Below are positions 1 through 9,706 of a DNA stretch of 64,000 nt, one piece after another. The stretch is from NCBI GenBank assembly GCA_964629875.1, contig CAZVRK010000006.1, positions 32,615 to 96,614 of the forward strand, read 5' to 3'. The notes beneath the pieces were generated by a model. The model did no database searches, was not told the origin of the DNA, and saw nothing but the letters and a program-made list of their open reading frames with translations. The stretch's first letter is position 1, and every line of letters starts with the position of its first letter. The DNA comes from UBA3495 sp964629875. GTDB taxonomy: Bacteria > Chloroflexota > Dehalococcoidia > Lucifugimonadales > UBA3495. Position numbers and translations under genes: made by a program.

Positions 1-744
1 TATAGTTATCCCATTAACCCATCGTGCTTCATCACTCGCGAGATATAGCGCAGCATATCCAATATCCCACGAATCACCTTCGGTACGTAACGGAGCTGCA
101 TTTTTACGTACTTGCCGTAAATCATCATCCATACGCGGGGCAACCATCGGAGAATATACCAAGCCAGGTGCTATACAGTTGACTCTGACCCCATCAGGAC
201 CATGATCTGCAGCCATTGTCATCGTTAACCCAATCACAGCTGCTTTTGAAGTGGTGTAAGGAGTGCTACTATGCGCCCGCAATCCTGCTATAGAAGATAT
301 ATTAATAATCGCTCCCCCACCAGTTTCAACCATACGAGGTATCGCATATTTACTACACAGAACGATACTTTTGACGTTTACGGCCATAACATAATCCCAA
401 TCAGCTTCGCTTATATCTAGGACTGTACCTCTCCTGGATATACCCACATTATTATCCAGTATATCCAAGCGTCCATACCTATCGATAGCGGCCTCAACCA
501 TCATCTGACAATCTGTATCATTTATGACATTAGCTTCGAATACTGAAGCTTCCCCTCCCTCTCCCTTTATAATTTCCAGCGTTTCTTCCGCCCTATCTAC
601 GACTGAATCTACAAGCAATACCTTTGCACCCTCTCTGGCAAATAACAAAGCAGCAGCCTTACCATTACCTACGCCTGGCCCACTTGACCCTGCTCCAGTG
701 ATAATAGCAACTTTGCCTTCTAATCTAGGTTTATGTTCATACAT
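1..744 (-). CDS. SDR family oxidoreductase (C-terminus beyond the window)
   Basis: This is a classical short-chain dehydrogenase/reductase of which 248 residues are visible; the last few residues run off the left edge. The glycine-rich cofactor motif TGAGSSGPGVGNG lies at residues 16-28. An NNVG segment near residue 100 stands where most SDRs have NNAG. The catalytic serine is in NISS (about 150), and the YxxxK pair is Tyr163/Lys167. The start is the ATG at 744, preceded by AGGAG. An NAD(P)-dependent alcohol or keto oxidoreductase is expected, but the substrate cannot be read from the sequence. It is divergent from the glycosyltransferase gene. Confidence 0.9.
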   Translation of the reverse strand, partial: MYEHKPRLEGKVAIITGAGSSGPGVGNGKAAALLFAREGAKVLLVDSVVDRAEETLEIIKGEGGEASVFEANVINDTDCQMMVEAAIDRYGRLDILDNNVGISRRGTVLDISEADWDYVMAVNVKSIVLCSKYAIPRMVETGGGAIINISSIAGLRAHSSTPYTTSKAAVIGLTMTMAADHGPDGVRVNCIAPGLVYSPMVAPRMDDDLRQVRKNAAPLRTEGDSWDIGYAALYLASDEARWVNGITI

Positions 745-813
745 ATCAAACTCCTGTTACTCTGGCAATATTGTAACACTGGACCATATTAGGACTTATA
801 ATTGCAATGCGCT

Positions 814-842
814 TTGACTACGCATATCTTTCACATTAGAAT
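814..842 (+). promoter_or_regulatory. sigma70-type promoter of the glycosyltransferase gene
   Basis: TTGACT (814-819) and TAGAAT (837-842) are separated by exactly 17 bp and lie about 44 bp upstream of the ATG at 886. Inferred from the motif only. Confidence 0.6.
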
Positions 843-885
843 CCGACAGAAACACCTACTGACCATAGGATAGGAACTTCATTTT

Positions 886-2034
886 ATGGGTACGGACAAG
901 TTAAAAATTTTATTTATAACGCCATACTTCCGACCATATATAGGTGGGATCGAGCGCGCCATAGAAGAGCTCTCACATGCGCTCTTTAAAACTGGAACTG
1001 TCGCGAAAATAGGTGTGATAACTACTAAATACTCTTTTCCCAGGATTCCACATCCTGAATGGCCTGATCAGGAAATAACGTCTCGTAATATCTCAATATT
1101 TCGGCTTAAAGGTTATCCCAAACGCGCATTACCAATATATTCATGCCCATTGGTGTGGTTTTCACCGTTTAAGATAAAACAATATCTTGATACGTTTGAA
1201 CCTGACGTAATACATTTTGTTGGTGATGGATGGTTCTGGGGACACTTCTGGACCTGGTTTTACTTTAGAAAGAGATCCAGATTTATATTCACACCTTCCT
1301 ACCATCCGCTACCACTACGCAAATCATGGCTTAAAGTCATCAATTCTATCCTCAGCAGATTAGTAGACAAAGTCGTTCCTTTGACTAACACAGAGAGAGC
1401 ACACTTACAAAAAGATTATCATGTGCCTCTTAGCAAACAACAAGTCATTGGTTGGGGAGCAAGCTCTCTCTCTCGTTCCACTAACCAACCGGATGATAGA
1501 TTACTCAAAATAGTTTCAGTAGGTCGCTTAGGAAAACACAAGGGACAGAAATGGTTATTGGACGTCTACCGTAAGGCTATTCCTTCCTTCAACCAACCGA
1601 CAAATTTGATACTAGTAGGAGGGGACGAAGGACAGAGGCATATACTGGAGAAAATTGTTGTTCAGAATAATATTATTGACCAGGTAACATTTACAGGAGA
1701 ATTAGAAGACGCTGAATTATCCGAAGTATATTCTTCTAGCGACATATTTGCCTTATTTTCTCAGTATGAGGCTTTTGGACTGGTCTTCTTAGAAGCGATG
1801 CTCAACAAACTACCCGTGTTAACACACGATGTTGGAAGCATTAGGGATATCTTAAAATCGGGGGCAATTATCGCACCTGCTTACGATGAGACGTCGGCTG
1901 TAACATCGTTAATAAATTTAGTTAATGATAAGAACTACAGAGTTGCACTTGGGCAACAAGCATACAACTACTCCAGATCTAATTTCTCATGGTCATCAGT
2001 TGCTTCTGAGTACCTATCCATATATAAATCCTAA
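886..2034 (+). CDS. GT4-family glycosyltransferase
   Basis: This 382-residue protein has the two-domain GT-B layout of family 4 glycosyltransferases. The N-terminal domain opens with a beta strand and glycine loop (PYIGGIERA). The C-terminal donor-binding domain starts with SVGRLGKHKG near 208 and carries the family EX7E motif in EAFGLVFLE near residue 300. It probably transfers a sugar from a nucleotide-sugar donor to a lipid or envelope polysaccharide precursor in the cytoplasm; donor and acceptor are unknown. A methyltransferase gene follows after 30 nt, so the two may act on the same glycan. An AGGA-like site lies upstream of the ATG. Confidence 0.9.
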   Translation: MGTDKLKILFITPYFRPYIGGIERAIEELSHALFKTGTVAKIGVITTKYSFPRIPHPEWPDQEITSRNISIFRLKGYPKRALPIYSCPLVWFSPFKIKQYLDTFEPDVIHFVGDGWFWGHFWTWFYFRKRSRFIFTPSYHPLPLRKSWLKVINSILSRLVDKVVPLTNTERAHLQKDYHVPLSKQQVIGWGASSLSRSTNQPDDRLLKIVSVGRLGKHKGQKWLLDVYRKAIPSFNQPTNLILVGGDEGQRHILEKIVVQNNIIDQVTFTGELEDAELSEVYSSSDIFALFSQYEAFGLVFLEAMLNKLPVLTHDVGSIRDILKSGAIIAPAYDETSAVTSLINLVNDKNYRVALGQQAYNYSRSNFSWSSVASEYLSIYKS

Positions 2035-2064
2035 TGTATATCTATAAACACAAAAGGTACTGAC

Positions 2065-2811
2065 TTGGATATGAACCCCAGCTATAACCGGTTATACAAT
2101 GACCTAAGCTATATATGGCCTATAATTAGTCCTCCGCACGAATATTCAGTTGAAGCCTGGCACATCACAGAAATTATCCGCCAGAACATCGGTCACACAG
2201 GTAATTCACTTTTAGAACTGGGATGTGGAGGAGGCCATATACTCTCCCATCTTACAAACAACTTCACCTGTACAGCCGTTGATATATCTGAGTCCATGAT
2301 AAAGCTCTCTCAAGAGTTAAACCCCAGCGTTCCACATCACATCGGAGACATGCGGTCGGTAGTATTAAACCAGAGTTTCGATGCGATATTGATCCACGAC
2401 GCTATAAACTACATGCTATCTGAATCGGATTTAACATTAGCCTTTACGACAGCGAAAAAACATTTAAACCCCTCAGGTGTTCTGATATTAGCTCCCGACT
2501 GGTTCTCAGATACCTTTAACCCTCCCGTCACAATGCACTGGACAAAGACTACTGACGACGGTCACATCACTTTTATAGAATATCTTGACGATTCAGATAA
2601 GACCGATACAACCATAGAATCTCTCTTCCTCTACATCATCAACAAATCTGGAGATATCCAAATGCATCAGGACAACCATATTACCGGTGTATTCCCTCAG
2701 CAAACATGGCTAACCTTATTGAAGCGTATTGGATTTAGCCCCGAGATACATAATTTTCCCAGTTACGAAGGCGGCTTCGGCGGCAATTTAATCATTGCAA
2801 AAGCACTGTGA
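2065..2811 (+). CDS. class I SAM-dependent methyltransferase
   Basis: This 248-residue protein has the class I methyltransferase SAM-binding motif LLELGCGGGH at about residues 50-59. An acidic end of strand 2 follows (AVDIS), and a later segment (FDAILIHDAINYM) matches motif IV. The substrate is unknown. Its position just behind a glycosyltransferase hints at glycan or lipid methylation. Either TTG at 2065 or ATG at 2071 could start it; the AAAGG at about 2054-2057 sits 7 nt before the TTG, which favours TTG. It ends before a strong terminator. Confidence 0.85.
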   Translation: MDMNPSYNRLYNDLSYIWPIISPPHEYSVEAWHITEIIRQNIGHTGNSLLELGCGGGHILSHLTNNFTCTAVDISESMIKLSQELNPSVPHHIGDMRSVVLNQSFDAILIHDAINYMLSESDLTLAFTTAKKHLNPSGVLILAPDWFSDTFNPPVTMHWTKTTDDGHITFIEYLDDSDKTDTTIESLFLYIINKSGDIQMHQDNHITGVFPQQTWLTLLKRIGFSPEIHNFPSYEGGFGGNLIIAKAL

Positions 2812-2820
2812 CCAAAACTG

Positions 2821-2873
2821 GCTAAGTAAAAAGAAAAGACCTCTCATAGAGAGGTCTTTTCTTTTTACTTAGC
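2821..2873. terminator. bidirectional terminator, 25-bp perfect hairpin
   Basis: A perfect 25-bp inverted repeat (2821-2845 and 2849-2873) with a 3-nt loop has A-rich and T-rich outer arms. It lies between convergent genes, so it can terminate both the methyltransferase and the ABC importer transcripts. Confidence 0.9.
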
Positions 2874-2891
2874 TGATTATAACCACCTATA

Positions 2892-3866
2892 TCAGTATAA
2901 GTGGCATGCGGTTACGTGTCCTTCACCTTGATCCACTAGTTCAGGATCATCTACTGAACACTTATCCATTACAAACGGACATCTCGGATGGAAGCTACAG
3001 CCTTCAGGCGGGTTCAATGGTGACGGCACCTCGCCTTCTAGCACGAAATCTTCTCTTTGGGAATCTGGATGCGCTGGTAAAGAAGCAGATATTAAAGCTT
3101 TAGTATATGGATGGAGTGGGTTAGTGAAGACATCTTTAGTACGTCCTTCTTCAACCATCTTTCCAAGATACATTACGCCAACATGATGACTCATATACCG
3201 CACCGTGGCCAACTGATGCGCAATAAGCAGATAACTAACACCGTATTGATCTTGCAACTGCTTCAGAAGATTCATTATTTGGGCTCTGATAGATACATCT
3301 AGAGCAGAAACAGGCTCATCAAGTACTATCACTTTTGGTTGCAGCGATAGAGCTCTCGCTATAGCTATTCTTTGTCTTTGCCCACCACTAAATTCGTGAG
3401 GGTAATAATCCGCCTGAAAACTATGCAGGCCAACATCATTCAATAACTGCTCTGTGCGCTCTCTAATTTCGCCTTTTGGAACCTCCTTATTAGCCAGAAG
3501 AGGTTCCATGATTATAGATCCTACTTTCATTCGTGGATTTAACGAGCTCCAAGGATCTTGGAATACTGCCTGGATAGAAGCACGATACTCTTTACGTTGT
3601 TCTCTGGTAAAAGTATCCATATCATTACCATTAAACCTAATCATACCACCTGTCGGTTTTTCGACCTGTAGCACCATTTTCGCGGTAGTAGTTTTACCAC
3701 AACCAGATTCACCGACTAGACTATACGTCTCACCCTCGTTTATCTTAAACGAAACTCCATCGACGGCTTTAACTTGCCCTACCACTTTTTTTAGGATCGC
3801 TCCAGATGTTACAGGGAAATATTTCTGGGTCTCTTGAAGTTCTATTATTGTGTTTGCAGTAGCCAT
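2892..3866 (-). CDS. dppF: oligopeptide/dipeptide ABC transporter ATPase (DppF/OppF type)
   Basis: This 324-residue ATPase of an Opp/Dpp importer has Walker A GESGCGKTT near residue 53, signature FSGGQRQRIAIARA and Walker B VIVLDEP. The C-terminal oligopeptide-transporter extension has the usual cysteine cluster (GCSFHPRCPF, then two more Cys). It energises uptake of peptides or similar solutes together with the partner ATPase and two permeases. It is the last gene of a four-gene operon, and its ATG follows the stop of the partner ATPase with almost no gap. The substrate cannot be assigned because no binding protein is in the window. Confidence 0.95.
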   Translation of the reverse strand: MATANTIIELQETQKYFPVTSGAILKKVVGQVKAVDGVSFKINEGETYSLVGESGCGKTTTAKMVLQVEKPTGGMIRFNGNDMDTFTREQRKEYRASIQAVFQDPWSSLNPRMKVGSIIMEPLLANKEVPKGEIRERTEQLLNDVGLHSFQADYYPHEFSGGQRQRIAIARALSLQPKVIVLDEPVSALDVSIRAQIMNLLKQLQDQYGVSYLLIAHQLATVRYMSHHVGVMYLGKMVEEGRTKDVFTNPLHPYTKALISASLPAHPDSQREDFVLEGEVPSPLNPPEGCSFHPRCPFVMDKCSVDDPELVDQGEGHVTACHLY

Positions 3867-3867
3867 A

Positions 3868-4854
3868 CTAATTCTCCGCTAATTTCCAGCATGTGGCAGT
3901 GTGTCTCGCAGAAGAGTCTCCAACCTGAATTATGTCAGGAAACTCTGACAAGCATTTTTCAAATGCATATGGACAGCGTGGCGCAAAAGTACACCCCGCT
4001 GGAAGATTGTCTAATGCGGGGGGCTGACCCTCAATTGCATAAAGCATGTCCACATCTTCTTCAACATTCGGCACTGATTTCATCAGCGCTTCTGTGTATG
4101 GATGCGCAGGGTTATTAAACAGGTCTCTCACATCGGCTATCTCGGCCACCTTGCCAGCATACATGACAGCCACTTGATCGCACATTTTTGCAACCACACC
4201 CATATCGTGAGTGATAAATATAATAGCCATGCCAGTATCACGCTGTAATTCTTTCAATAATGCCAGATATTGGTATTGGATGGTCGCGTCTAGTGAAGTT
4301 GTAGCCTCATCTGCTATTAGAACCTGGGGGGTTCCTGCTATGGCTATAGCGCCCACAACACGCTGCCTCATACCTCCGCTCATCTGGTGAGGATAGTTAT
4401 CTATACGACTCTCTGGAGCAGCTATCTTAACTTTATGCAGCAATTCAATAGCTCGCTCTTTTAAGGTCTCGCCCGTCTGTGACAGGCTCTGCTTCACGGT
4501 TTCTATGACTTGGTTACCGACACTAAAGACTGGGTTTAACGACGTCATCGGATCCTGCAGGATCATGCATATATCGCGACCCCTAATCTGCTGCAATTCT
4601 GATTGAGACTTTTTGACTAGATCATCGCCGTTGAATAATATTTCACCTTCTACTATTTTCCCAGCTGGTTGAGGTACTAGCCCCATAATCGATAAGGCAG
4701 TCATACTCTTACCCGAGCCAGACTCTCCAACTATTCCCAGAGTCTCCCCTGCATTTAAGGTGAAGTTGACACCATCTACAGCCTTCACAATACCAGACCT
4801 AGTAAAAAAATGAGTCTTGAGATTATTTACTTGCAAAACTGGAGCTTGTGCCAC
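3868..4854 (-). CDS. dppD: oligopeptide/dipeptide ABC transporter ATPase (DppD/OppD type)
   Basis: This 328-residue ATPase has Walker A GESGSGKS near residue 44, signature MSGGMRQRVVGAIA and Walker B VLIADEATTSLD. The oligopeptide-transporter C-terminal domain has the cysteine cluster GCTFAPRCPY. It starts at GTG 4854, placed 8 nt after GGAGGG. It forms the heterodimeric motor with the ATPase encoded directly downstream. The LIADEA/MSGGM variants are normal for the OppD branch. Confidence 0.95.
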   Translation of the reverse strand: MAQAPVLQVNNLKTHFFTRSGIVKAVDGVNFTLNAGETLGIVGESGSGKSMTALSIMGLVPQPAGKIVEGEILFNGDDLVKKSQSELQQIRGRDICMILQDPMTSLNPVFSVGNQVIETVKQSLSQTGETLKERAIELLHKVKIAAPESRIDNYPHQMSGGMRQRVVGAIAIAGTPQVLIADEATTSLDATIQYQYLALLKELQRDTGMAIIFITHDMGVVAKMCDQVAVMYAGKVAEIADVRDLFNNPAHPYTEALMKSVPNVEEDVDMLYAIEGQPPALDNLPAGCTFAPRCPYAFEKCLSEFPDIIQVGDSSARHTATCWKLAEN

Positions 4855-4897
4855 TATATCGGCCCTCCGTAATCTAAATTCCGAGTTTACTAATACC

Positions 4898-5803
4898 CTA
4901 AGTTCTGCGTAGCTTCGGATCCAGTGTATCCCTCAGCCAGTCGCCGAACAGGTTCATACAAATAACTACGATGGTAATACACAGACCTGGTAAGAGGGAC
5001 AACCACCATAGGTCGACCAAATTATCCCTGCCTTCGGATACCATTATGCCCCACGCGGAAGTCCCTGGAGGAACACCAACGCCCAAGAAGCTCAATGATG
5101 CTTCAAGCAAGATAGTCTGGCCTACTAGCAAACTAACTATGATTAGAACCGTGTTTACAACGTTAGGGAATATATGCCTGTACATGATTACGTGTGGGCG
5201 TACGCCCGCCACAACAGCCATCACTACAAAATCACGTTCTTTCAGAGTTAAAACCTCTCCTCGAATCTGCCGGGCGAATCTGGCCCAGACAGTCGCCATG
5301 ATTGCAATGATAACGTTTTGTATACCAGCGCCCCCTTGAATAGCCACGATGATCAACGCCAACAATATAGTTGGGAATCCCATGACAGCATCGCAACATC
5401 TCATTATGAATGCATCTGTCTTACCACCGAAATATCCAGATGCGATTCCTATGGCTGTTCCTACGATCGCGCCAAATGCTAATGATACCAAGCTAATAAA
5501 AGCCGATATACGTGCCCCGTATACAAGCCTACTCAGCATATCGCGACCTAACCGATCTACACCCAATATATTTTCTGCTGATTCAAAAGGCCCTAGCTTC
5601 GCGACCCCTTTGAGTACATCCAAATCTTTCGGGTCATGCGGAGCTACAAAGGGAGCAAAGAGTGCACATATGACCAGGATAACAAGCACAGCGATCGGGA
5701 ACCAAGGCATTTTTAGTTCCTTGGATTTCTTTCGCATATCTGAGACCTTAGCCCCAAATGACTTTTTCTCGTTTAATACCGCTTCTGCGTCGACCGTGGC
5801 CAT
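4898..5803 (-). CDS. dppC: Opp/Dpp ABC transporter permease (DppC type)
   Basis: This 301-residue inner-membrane permease has a cytoplasmic N-terminus, a first membrane segment near residues 35-55, and the OppC_N plus BPD_transp_1 layout. The segment LGVDRLGRDMLSRLVYGAR is characteristic of DppC. The EAA-loop region follows near 200 (VAGVRPHVIMYRHIFPN). It pairs with the DppB-type permease encoded just upstream. A GGAGG lies before the ATG. Confidence 0.95.
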   Translation of the reverse strand: MATVDAEAVLNEKKSFGAKVSDMRKKSKELKMPWFPIAVLVILVICALFAPFVAPHDPKDLDVLKGVAKLGPFESAENILGVDRLGRDMLSRLVYGARISAFISLVSLAFGAIVGTAIGIASGYFGGKTDAFIMRCCDAVMGFPTILLALIIVAIQGGAGIQNVIIAIMATVWARFARQIRGEVLTLKERDFVVMAVVAGVRPHVIMYRHIFPNVVNTVLIIVSLLVGQTILLEASLSFLGVGVPPGTSAWGIMVSEGRDNLVDLWWLSLLPGLCITIVVICMNLFGDWLRDTLDPKLRRT

Positions 5804-5860
5804 TGGCTATCCTCCGAATCTTTTTCCCTTTTGTTACTCAAATGTTTTTACGTGTTTTAG

Positions 5861-6778
5861 TTAGCCGTATCGAATTCTCGGATCGACATACGCATACAGC
5901 AAATCAACGATTGTTGATAGAACTATATATAGAAGCCCGGACGTTAGTACAGTAGCTAAGATGACATTTACATCTCTTTCTCTGATACCACCGAGCATGA
6001 GCAATCCAATCCCAGGCCAGGCGAAAACAACTTCGACTACTATTGATCCATTTAAGAGACCCGCGAAGCTGACACCACCAAATGTTAACACCGGTATAAT
6101 TGCATTCTTAAGAGCGTGCTTGTATATAACGACTCTTTCGTTCAAACCTTTAATTCTTGCAAATTTGACGAATTCACTATCCAGAACCTCTAACATACTG
6201 GACCTGGTTAGGCGCATGAATCCAGCCATTATAAACAAGGATATTGAGAAAGCCGGCAGGATATAATGGTCTAGTCCACCTTTCCCAAATGCTGGTAACA
6301 GCTGCCACTGGGCCGCAAATAGCATGATTAGCATAATAGCTACCCAGAATTGCGGTGCAGACATACCTACAATCGCAAACATCTTACAAAGGCGATCTAT
6401 ATAGGAGTTGCGATACAGCGCTGCAATTATACCCAGAGGTATGCCCATGGCCATGGCTACCAGCAAACCAGCTCCGGCTAGCTGAAGGGTTGCGGGGACT
6501 CGCTCTAGCAACATATCCCATACTGGACGCCGTTTTGTTCCAGAATCCCCAAGATCTCCTCTAACAGCTTTCCCTGCCCATGCTAAATATCTCTGATATG
6601 CAGGCTTATTCAGTCCCAGTTTTTCTCTAAGCTCTTCTAACTCTTCCTGAGTAGTGTCAGCCGTTGAGAGCACCAATGCTAGATCGCCAGTCTGTTCAGC
6701 CCCGAAAAATACAACTACGCTTAGCACTAACAAAGTGAAGAATGATTGTACTATCCTAATGAATAAAAACCGCTGCAT
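5861..6778 (-). CDS. dppB: Opp/Dpp ABC transporter permease (DppB type)
   Basis: This 305-residue permease starts with the typical DppB membrane anchor (residues about 9-28) and has a conserved loop (LREKLGLNKPAYQRYLAWAG) near 50-70. The cytoplasmic EAA-type loop is near 210 (KGLNERVVIYKHALKNA). It is the first gene of the operon dppB-dppC-dppD-dppF. An AGGGGG site precedes the ATG. Such operons usually begin with a periplasmic binding protein gene, which is missing here. Confidence 0.95.
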   Translation of the reverse strand: MQRFLFIRIVQSFFTLLVLSVVVFFGAEQTGDLALVLSTADTTQEELEELREKLGLNKPAYQRYLAWAGKAVRGDLGDSGTKRRPVWDMLLERVPATLQLAGAGLLVAMAMGIPLGIIAALYRNSYIDRLCKMFAIVGMSAPQFWVAIMLIMLFAAQWQLLPAFGKGGLDHYILPAFSISLFIMAGFMRLTRSSMLEVLDSEFVKFARIKGLNERVVIYKHALKNAIIPVLTFGGVSFAGLLNGSIVVEVVFAWPGIGLLMLGGIRERDVNVILATVLTSGLLYIVLSTIVDLLYAYVDPRIRYG

Positions 6779-6882
6779 TTATATCCCCCTAAACGCTGAA
6801 CAATACTATACTAGATTCACATTTCATATCTGCTACTTAGAATCACAATTATGCTAAGCGGCGGATATACTTAATTACTTAA

Positions 6883-6912
6883 ATTATATGTCTTACAATA
6901 CCGGAATACCAA
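6883..6912 (-). promoter_or_regulatory. putative promoter of the dpp operon
   Basis: On the minus strand TTGGTA (6912-6907) and a perfect TATAAT (6888-6883) are 18 bp apart, about 105 bp upstream of dppB. The -35 match is partial. Confidence 0.4.
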
Positions 6913-7030
6913 TTACGAAAACATACATTCCGCCCACAAGCGGAATTCCGGAAATGTAGCATGAACATACCTTCATGTCAACATACAATCCTGCATTGAT
7001 TCGACAAGCCGTGCCTACAGAAATATTGAT

Positions 7031-7064
7031 CTCTCATTATCATCTAAATAATAGATAATGAGAG
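7031..7064 (+). promoter_or_regulatory. 11-bp hairpin in the leader of the MFS gene
   Basis: CTCTCATTATC (7031-7041) and its exact complement (7054-7064) flank a 12-nt loop, about 17 nt before the AAAAGGAG ribosome site. It could be an operator palindrome or an mRNA structure. No T-run follows, so it is not a terminator. Confidence 0.4.
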
Positions 7065-7092
7065 TGAATTAAAGCATCTTAAAAGGAGTTTT

Positions 7093-8352
7093 TTGTTACG
7101 TTTTAACTTTCTAAACATCCGTAACCAAGTAGCTTATTTACCAGTAATTTCATGGGCTTTCTACGATTTCGCAAACACGATATTCGCAATGAATATATTA
7201 AGCCTATATTTTGTCCTATGGGTTACTGAGGATAAGTCTGGCACTCAACTTACTTTCAGCTTATTTCTCTCTGGTTCAATGTTAGCTGCCGCGATTACGG
7301 CACCGTTCTATGGGGCTATAACAGATATGGTTGGCAAACGTGTGTTTCTATTGGGTACAGGAGTCATATTGTGCGTTATATCCACTTCATTGATTGGCAC
7401 ACTGGGAGGAGTTACGGCAGGGCTAATCTTCTTTGCTATAGCAAATTACTCTTATCAATCATCTAATATATTTTATGACGCGCTTCTGCGCACCGTAAGC
7501 AACCCTCGCAACAGAGGAAGAATATCTGGTTTTGGCGTCTCACTTGGTTACATCGGTACGATAACGGGAATTTTGATGGTATCTCCCTTTGTAGAAGAGT
7601 GGGGCAGACAAGCAGCTTTCATACCAACAGCATTTCTTTTTCTACTATTCTCTTTACCATGCCTTTTGTTTGTAAAAGATGAAAAGCTTTCGAGTTCCAT
7701 CAATATAGATATTTGTCGTAGAGCTTATATGGAGCTATATCATCTTGTCAGTCAGAAAAAAGTAAATAAAGCAACTGTCCAATTCATTATCGCCAGGTTT
7801 TTTTATCTTGATGCTATTAATACTTTAATAGTTTTTATGGCTGTATTTGTCAGCCAAGTACTCAAATACTCTAACCAACAAATAGAAATGTTACTGATTG
7901 TTTCAACGACATGCGCCATATTCGGTGCACTGATATACGGAAGGATTTCGGATAAAATCGGGCCGAAGAAGACTTTATTAATAATTTTGTCGCAATGGTT
8001 CATCGTATTTTCTGCAGCTGCAGTGACGACCAATCCATTACACTTCTGGGTTATAGGATCTTTAGCTGGCATCTCTCTCGGAGCATTGTGGGCTTCTGAC
8101 AGAGCGTTATTACTGCGGATATCTCCAGTTGATCAAATTGGAACATATTTTGGATTCTACCAATTGGTTGGCCGATTCTCATCCGTCATTGGTCCTATTT
8201 TATGGGGGATAACAACCGATGCGTTCATAGATCTGGGGGAAATGCGTTTTCGAATAGCTACCGCTATTCTGATTGTTCCATTAATTATCGGATTTGCCAT
8301 GTTGATGCGAACTGCAGACAGACCTCAATGTATTAGCACTAGAACGCTATAG
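7093..8352 (+). CDS. MFS transporter, UMF1/Atg22-like
   Basis: This 419-residue hydrophobic protein has about 12 predicted membrane segments. The opening (SWAFYDFANTIFAMNILSLYF) is characteristic of the UMF1/Atg22-like branch of the major facilitator superfamily, as is the loop with YDALLRTVSNPRNRGRISG. Members are thought to be exporters, including of amino acids, but the substrate here is unknown. The start is TTG at 7093, shortly after AAAAGGAG; the next ATG would remove the first membrane segment. Confidence 0.85.
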   Translation: MLRFNFLNIRNQVAYLPVISWAFYDFANTIFAMNILSLYFVLWVTEDKSGTQLTFSLFLSGSMLAAAITAPFYGAITDMVGKRVFLLGTGVILCVISTSLIGTLGGVTAGLIFFAIANYSYQSSNIFYDALLRTVSNPRNRGRISGFGVSLGYIGTITGILMVSPFVEEWGRQAAFIPTAFLFLLFSLPCLLFVKDEKLSSSINIDICRRAYMELYHLVSQKKVNKATVQFIIARFFYLDAINTLIVFMAVFVSQVLKYSNQQIEMLLIVSTTCAIFGALIYGRISDKIGPKKTLLIILSQWFIVFSAAAVTTNPLHFWVIGSLAGISLGALWASDRALLLRISPVDQIGTYFGFYQLVGRFSSVIGPILWGITTDAFIDLGEMRFRIATAILIVPLIIGFAMLMRTADRPQCISTRTL

Positions 8353-8383
8353 TAAACATACCCCATCCACATGCGAGTAATCG

Positions 8384-8412
8384 TTGACGTGCATACGGAC
8401 CGGAATTACACT
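8384..8412 (+). promoter_or_regulatory. sigma70-type promoter of the CoA-transferase gene
   Basis: TTGACG (8384-8389) and TACACT (8407-8412) are 17 bp apart and lie 33 bp before the ATG at 8445. The same TTGACR-17-TACACT form recurs at 37610 and 50934. Confidence 0.7.
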
Positions 8413-8444
8413 GCGCGAATAATTTGACAAGCTGAGGTGAACCC

Positions 8445-9680
8445 ATGGCAGATAATAATATGCAAAGACAATTGCCGCTTCAAGGACTAAGAGTTCTTGA
8501 TGCTACTCATATAGTAGCGGGTCCATTTTGCTCCCTAATACTAGCTGACATGGGAGCCGAGGTAATAAAGATAGAACGCCCTTTATCGGGAGATTTAGTG
8601 CGAGGTCGTGGACCATTTATAAAGAATGACCACGGCGACCAGGTAAGCTCCAGATATCTTGGAATAAATCGCAACAAAAAAAGCGTGACCTTAGATCTAC
8701 GGAATCCAAAATGTAAAGAAGCATTTGAAAATTTAATAAAAACCTCAGATATATTGATAGACAATTGGGGTCCAGGGGCCTTCGAACGGCTTGGCTTAGG
8801 ATATAAACACCTTAACCAAATAAATCCTAGGCTGATCTACGCGAGTATAACCGGATACGGAGATGAAGAGACTAGACGTGGCCCGTATTCTTCATGGCCT
8901 GCAAACAATTTAAGCATACAAGGAATGTCTGGATGGATGGAAATGACCGGAGATCCAGACGGAGCACCACAAAGTGTAGGAGATAATGTGGGAGATTCAG
9001 TACCTGGAGTATGGACAGCACTAGGAATAATGATGGCACTAGAGTCTAGAAATAAAACTGGACTGGGTCAGCTCGTCGACATGTCCATGTACGATTGCAT
9101 GGTGTCTCACATAGTTAGCAACATGAATTCTTATCAAGCCACAAAAACCAATCCTGGAAGGTCTCGCGCCCGCCTTGTGTCTGCTGGAATGCCATTCAAA
9201 GCCAAAGATGGCTATGTTGTAATGGCTGGGGCACGGTCTGAAGAGAGATTACGTGCAATGTGGGAGATGATAGGAAGAGATGACCTAGCAACCAACCCTG
9301 AATATACAGGTCACAATCCTGATGGAGATTTCTATTTTCACAATGTTATACCCGCGATTGAAGAATGGTCTCAAAAGCTACCAAAATGGGAAGTAGCCGC
9401 CAAACTCACTGAGATTGGATTCTCAATGGGAGTGGCCCAGACTGTTTCAGATCTAGCAGATTGCGAACACCTGAGGGCACGACATATGTTTGTAGAAACG
9501 GACGACAGTATCGGCGGCAAGTTCACCTCTCTCAGAACACCAATTTGGCTGACTGAATGCGAGGACATAGACAACCGTACTCCTCCGATATTAGGCCAAA
9601 ACAACCGAGAGATCTTAACTAGCCTAGGAGGTCTGACGACTTCCGAATTAGATTTTCTGGAAAGTGAAGGAGCCGTGTAG
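8445..9680 (+). CDS. CaiB/BaiF family CoA-transferase
   Basis: This 411-residue class III CoA-transferase moves CoA between acyl-CoA and a free acid through an aspartyl-CoA intermediate. The N-terminus matches the family (GLRVLDATHIVAGPFCSLILAD). The region VGDNVGDSVPG places the probable catalytic Asp at residue 184, which aligns with Asp169 of formyl-CoA transferase. It has a close paralogue at 36221-37453. It stands alone behind its own promoter, so the acid substrate is not indicated. A GAGGTG site precedes the ATG. Confidence 0.92.
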   Translation: MADNNMQRQLPLQGLRVLDATHIVAGPFCSLILADMGAEVIKIERPLSGDLVRGRGPFIKNDHGDQVSSRYLGINRNKKSVTLDLRNPKCKEAFENLIKTSDILIDNWGPGAFERLGLGYKHLNQINPRLIYASITGYGDEETRRGPYSSWPANNLSIQGMSGWMEMTGDPDGAPQSVGDNVGDSVPGVWTALGIMMALESRNKTGLGQLVDMSMYDCMVSHIVSNMNSYQATKTNPGRSRARLVSAGMPFKAKDGYVVMAGARSEERLRAMWEMIGRDDLATNPEYTGHNPDGDFYFHNVIPAIEEWSQKLPKWEVAAKLTEIGFSMGVAQTVSDLADCEHLRARHMFVETDDSIGGKFTSLRTPIWLTECEDIDNRTPPILGQNNREILTSLGGLTTSELDFLESEGAV

Positions 9681-9706
9681 TATCAACTCCATTCTGTATC
9701 GTTCAA

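Larger units (their letters stand above)
6779..7092. other. divergent intergenic region, 314 bp
   Basis: This gap holds a likely promoter for the dpp operon on the minus strand (6883-6912), a small inverted repeat ATTCCGC/GCGGAAT at 6927-6946, and an 11-bp hairpin at 7031-7064 in the leader of the MFS gene. No gene was seen. Confidence 0.7.
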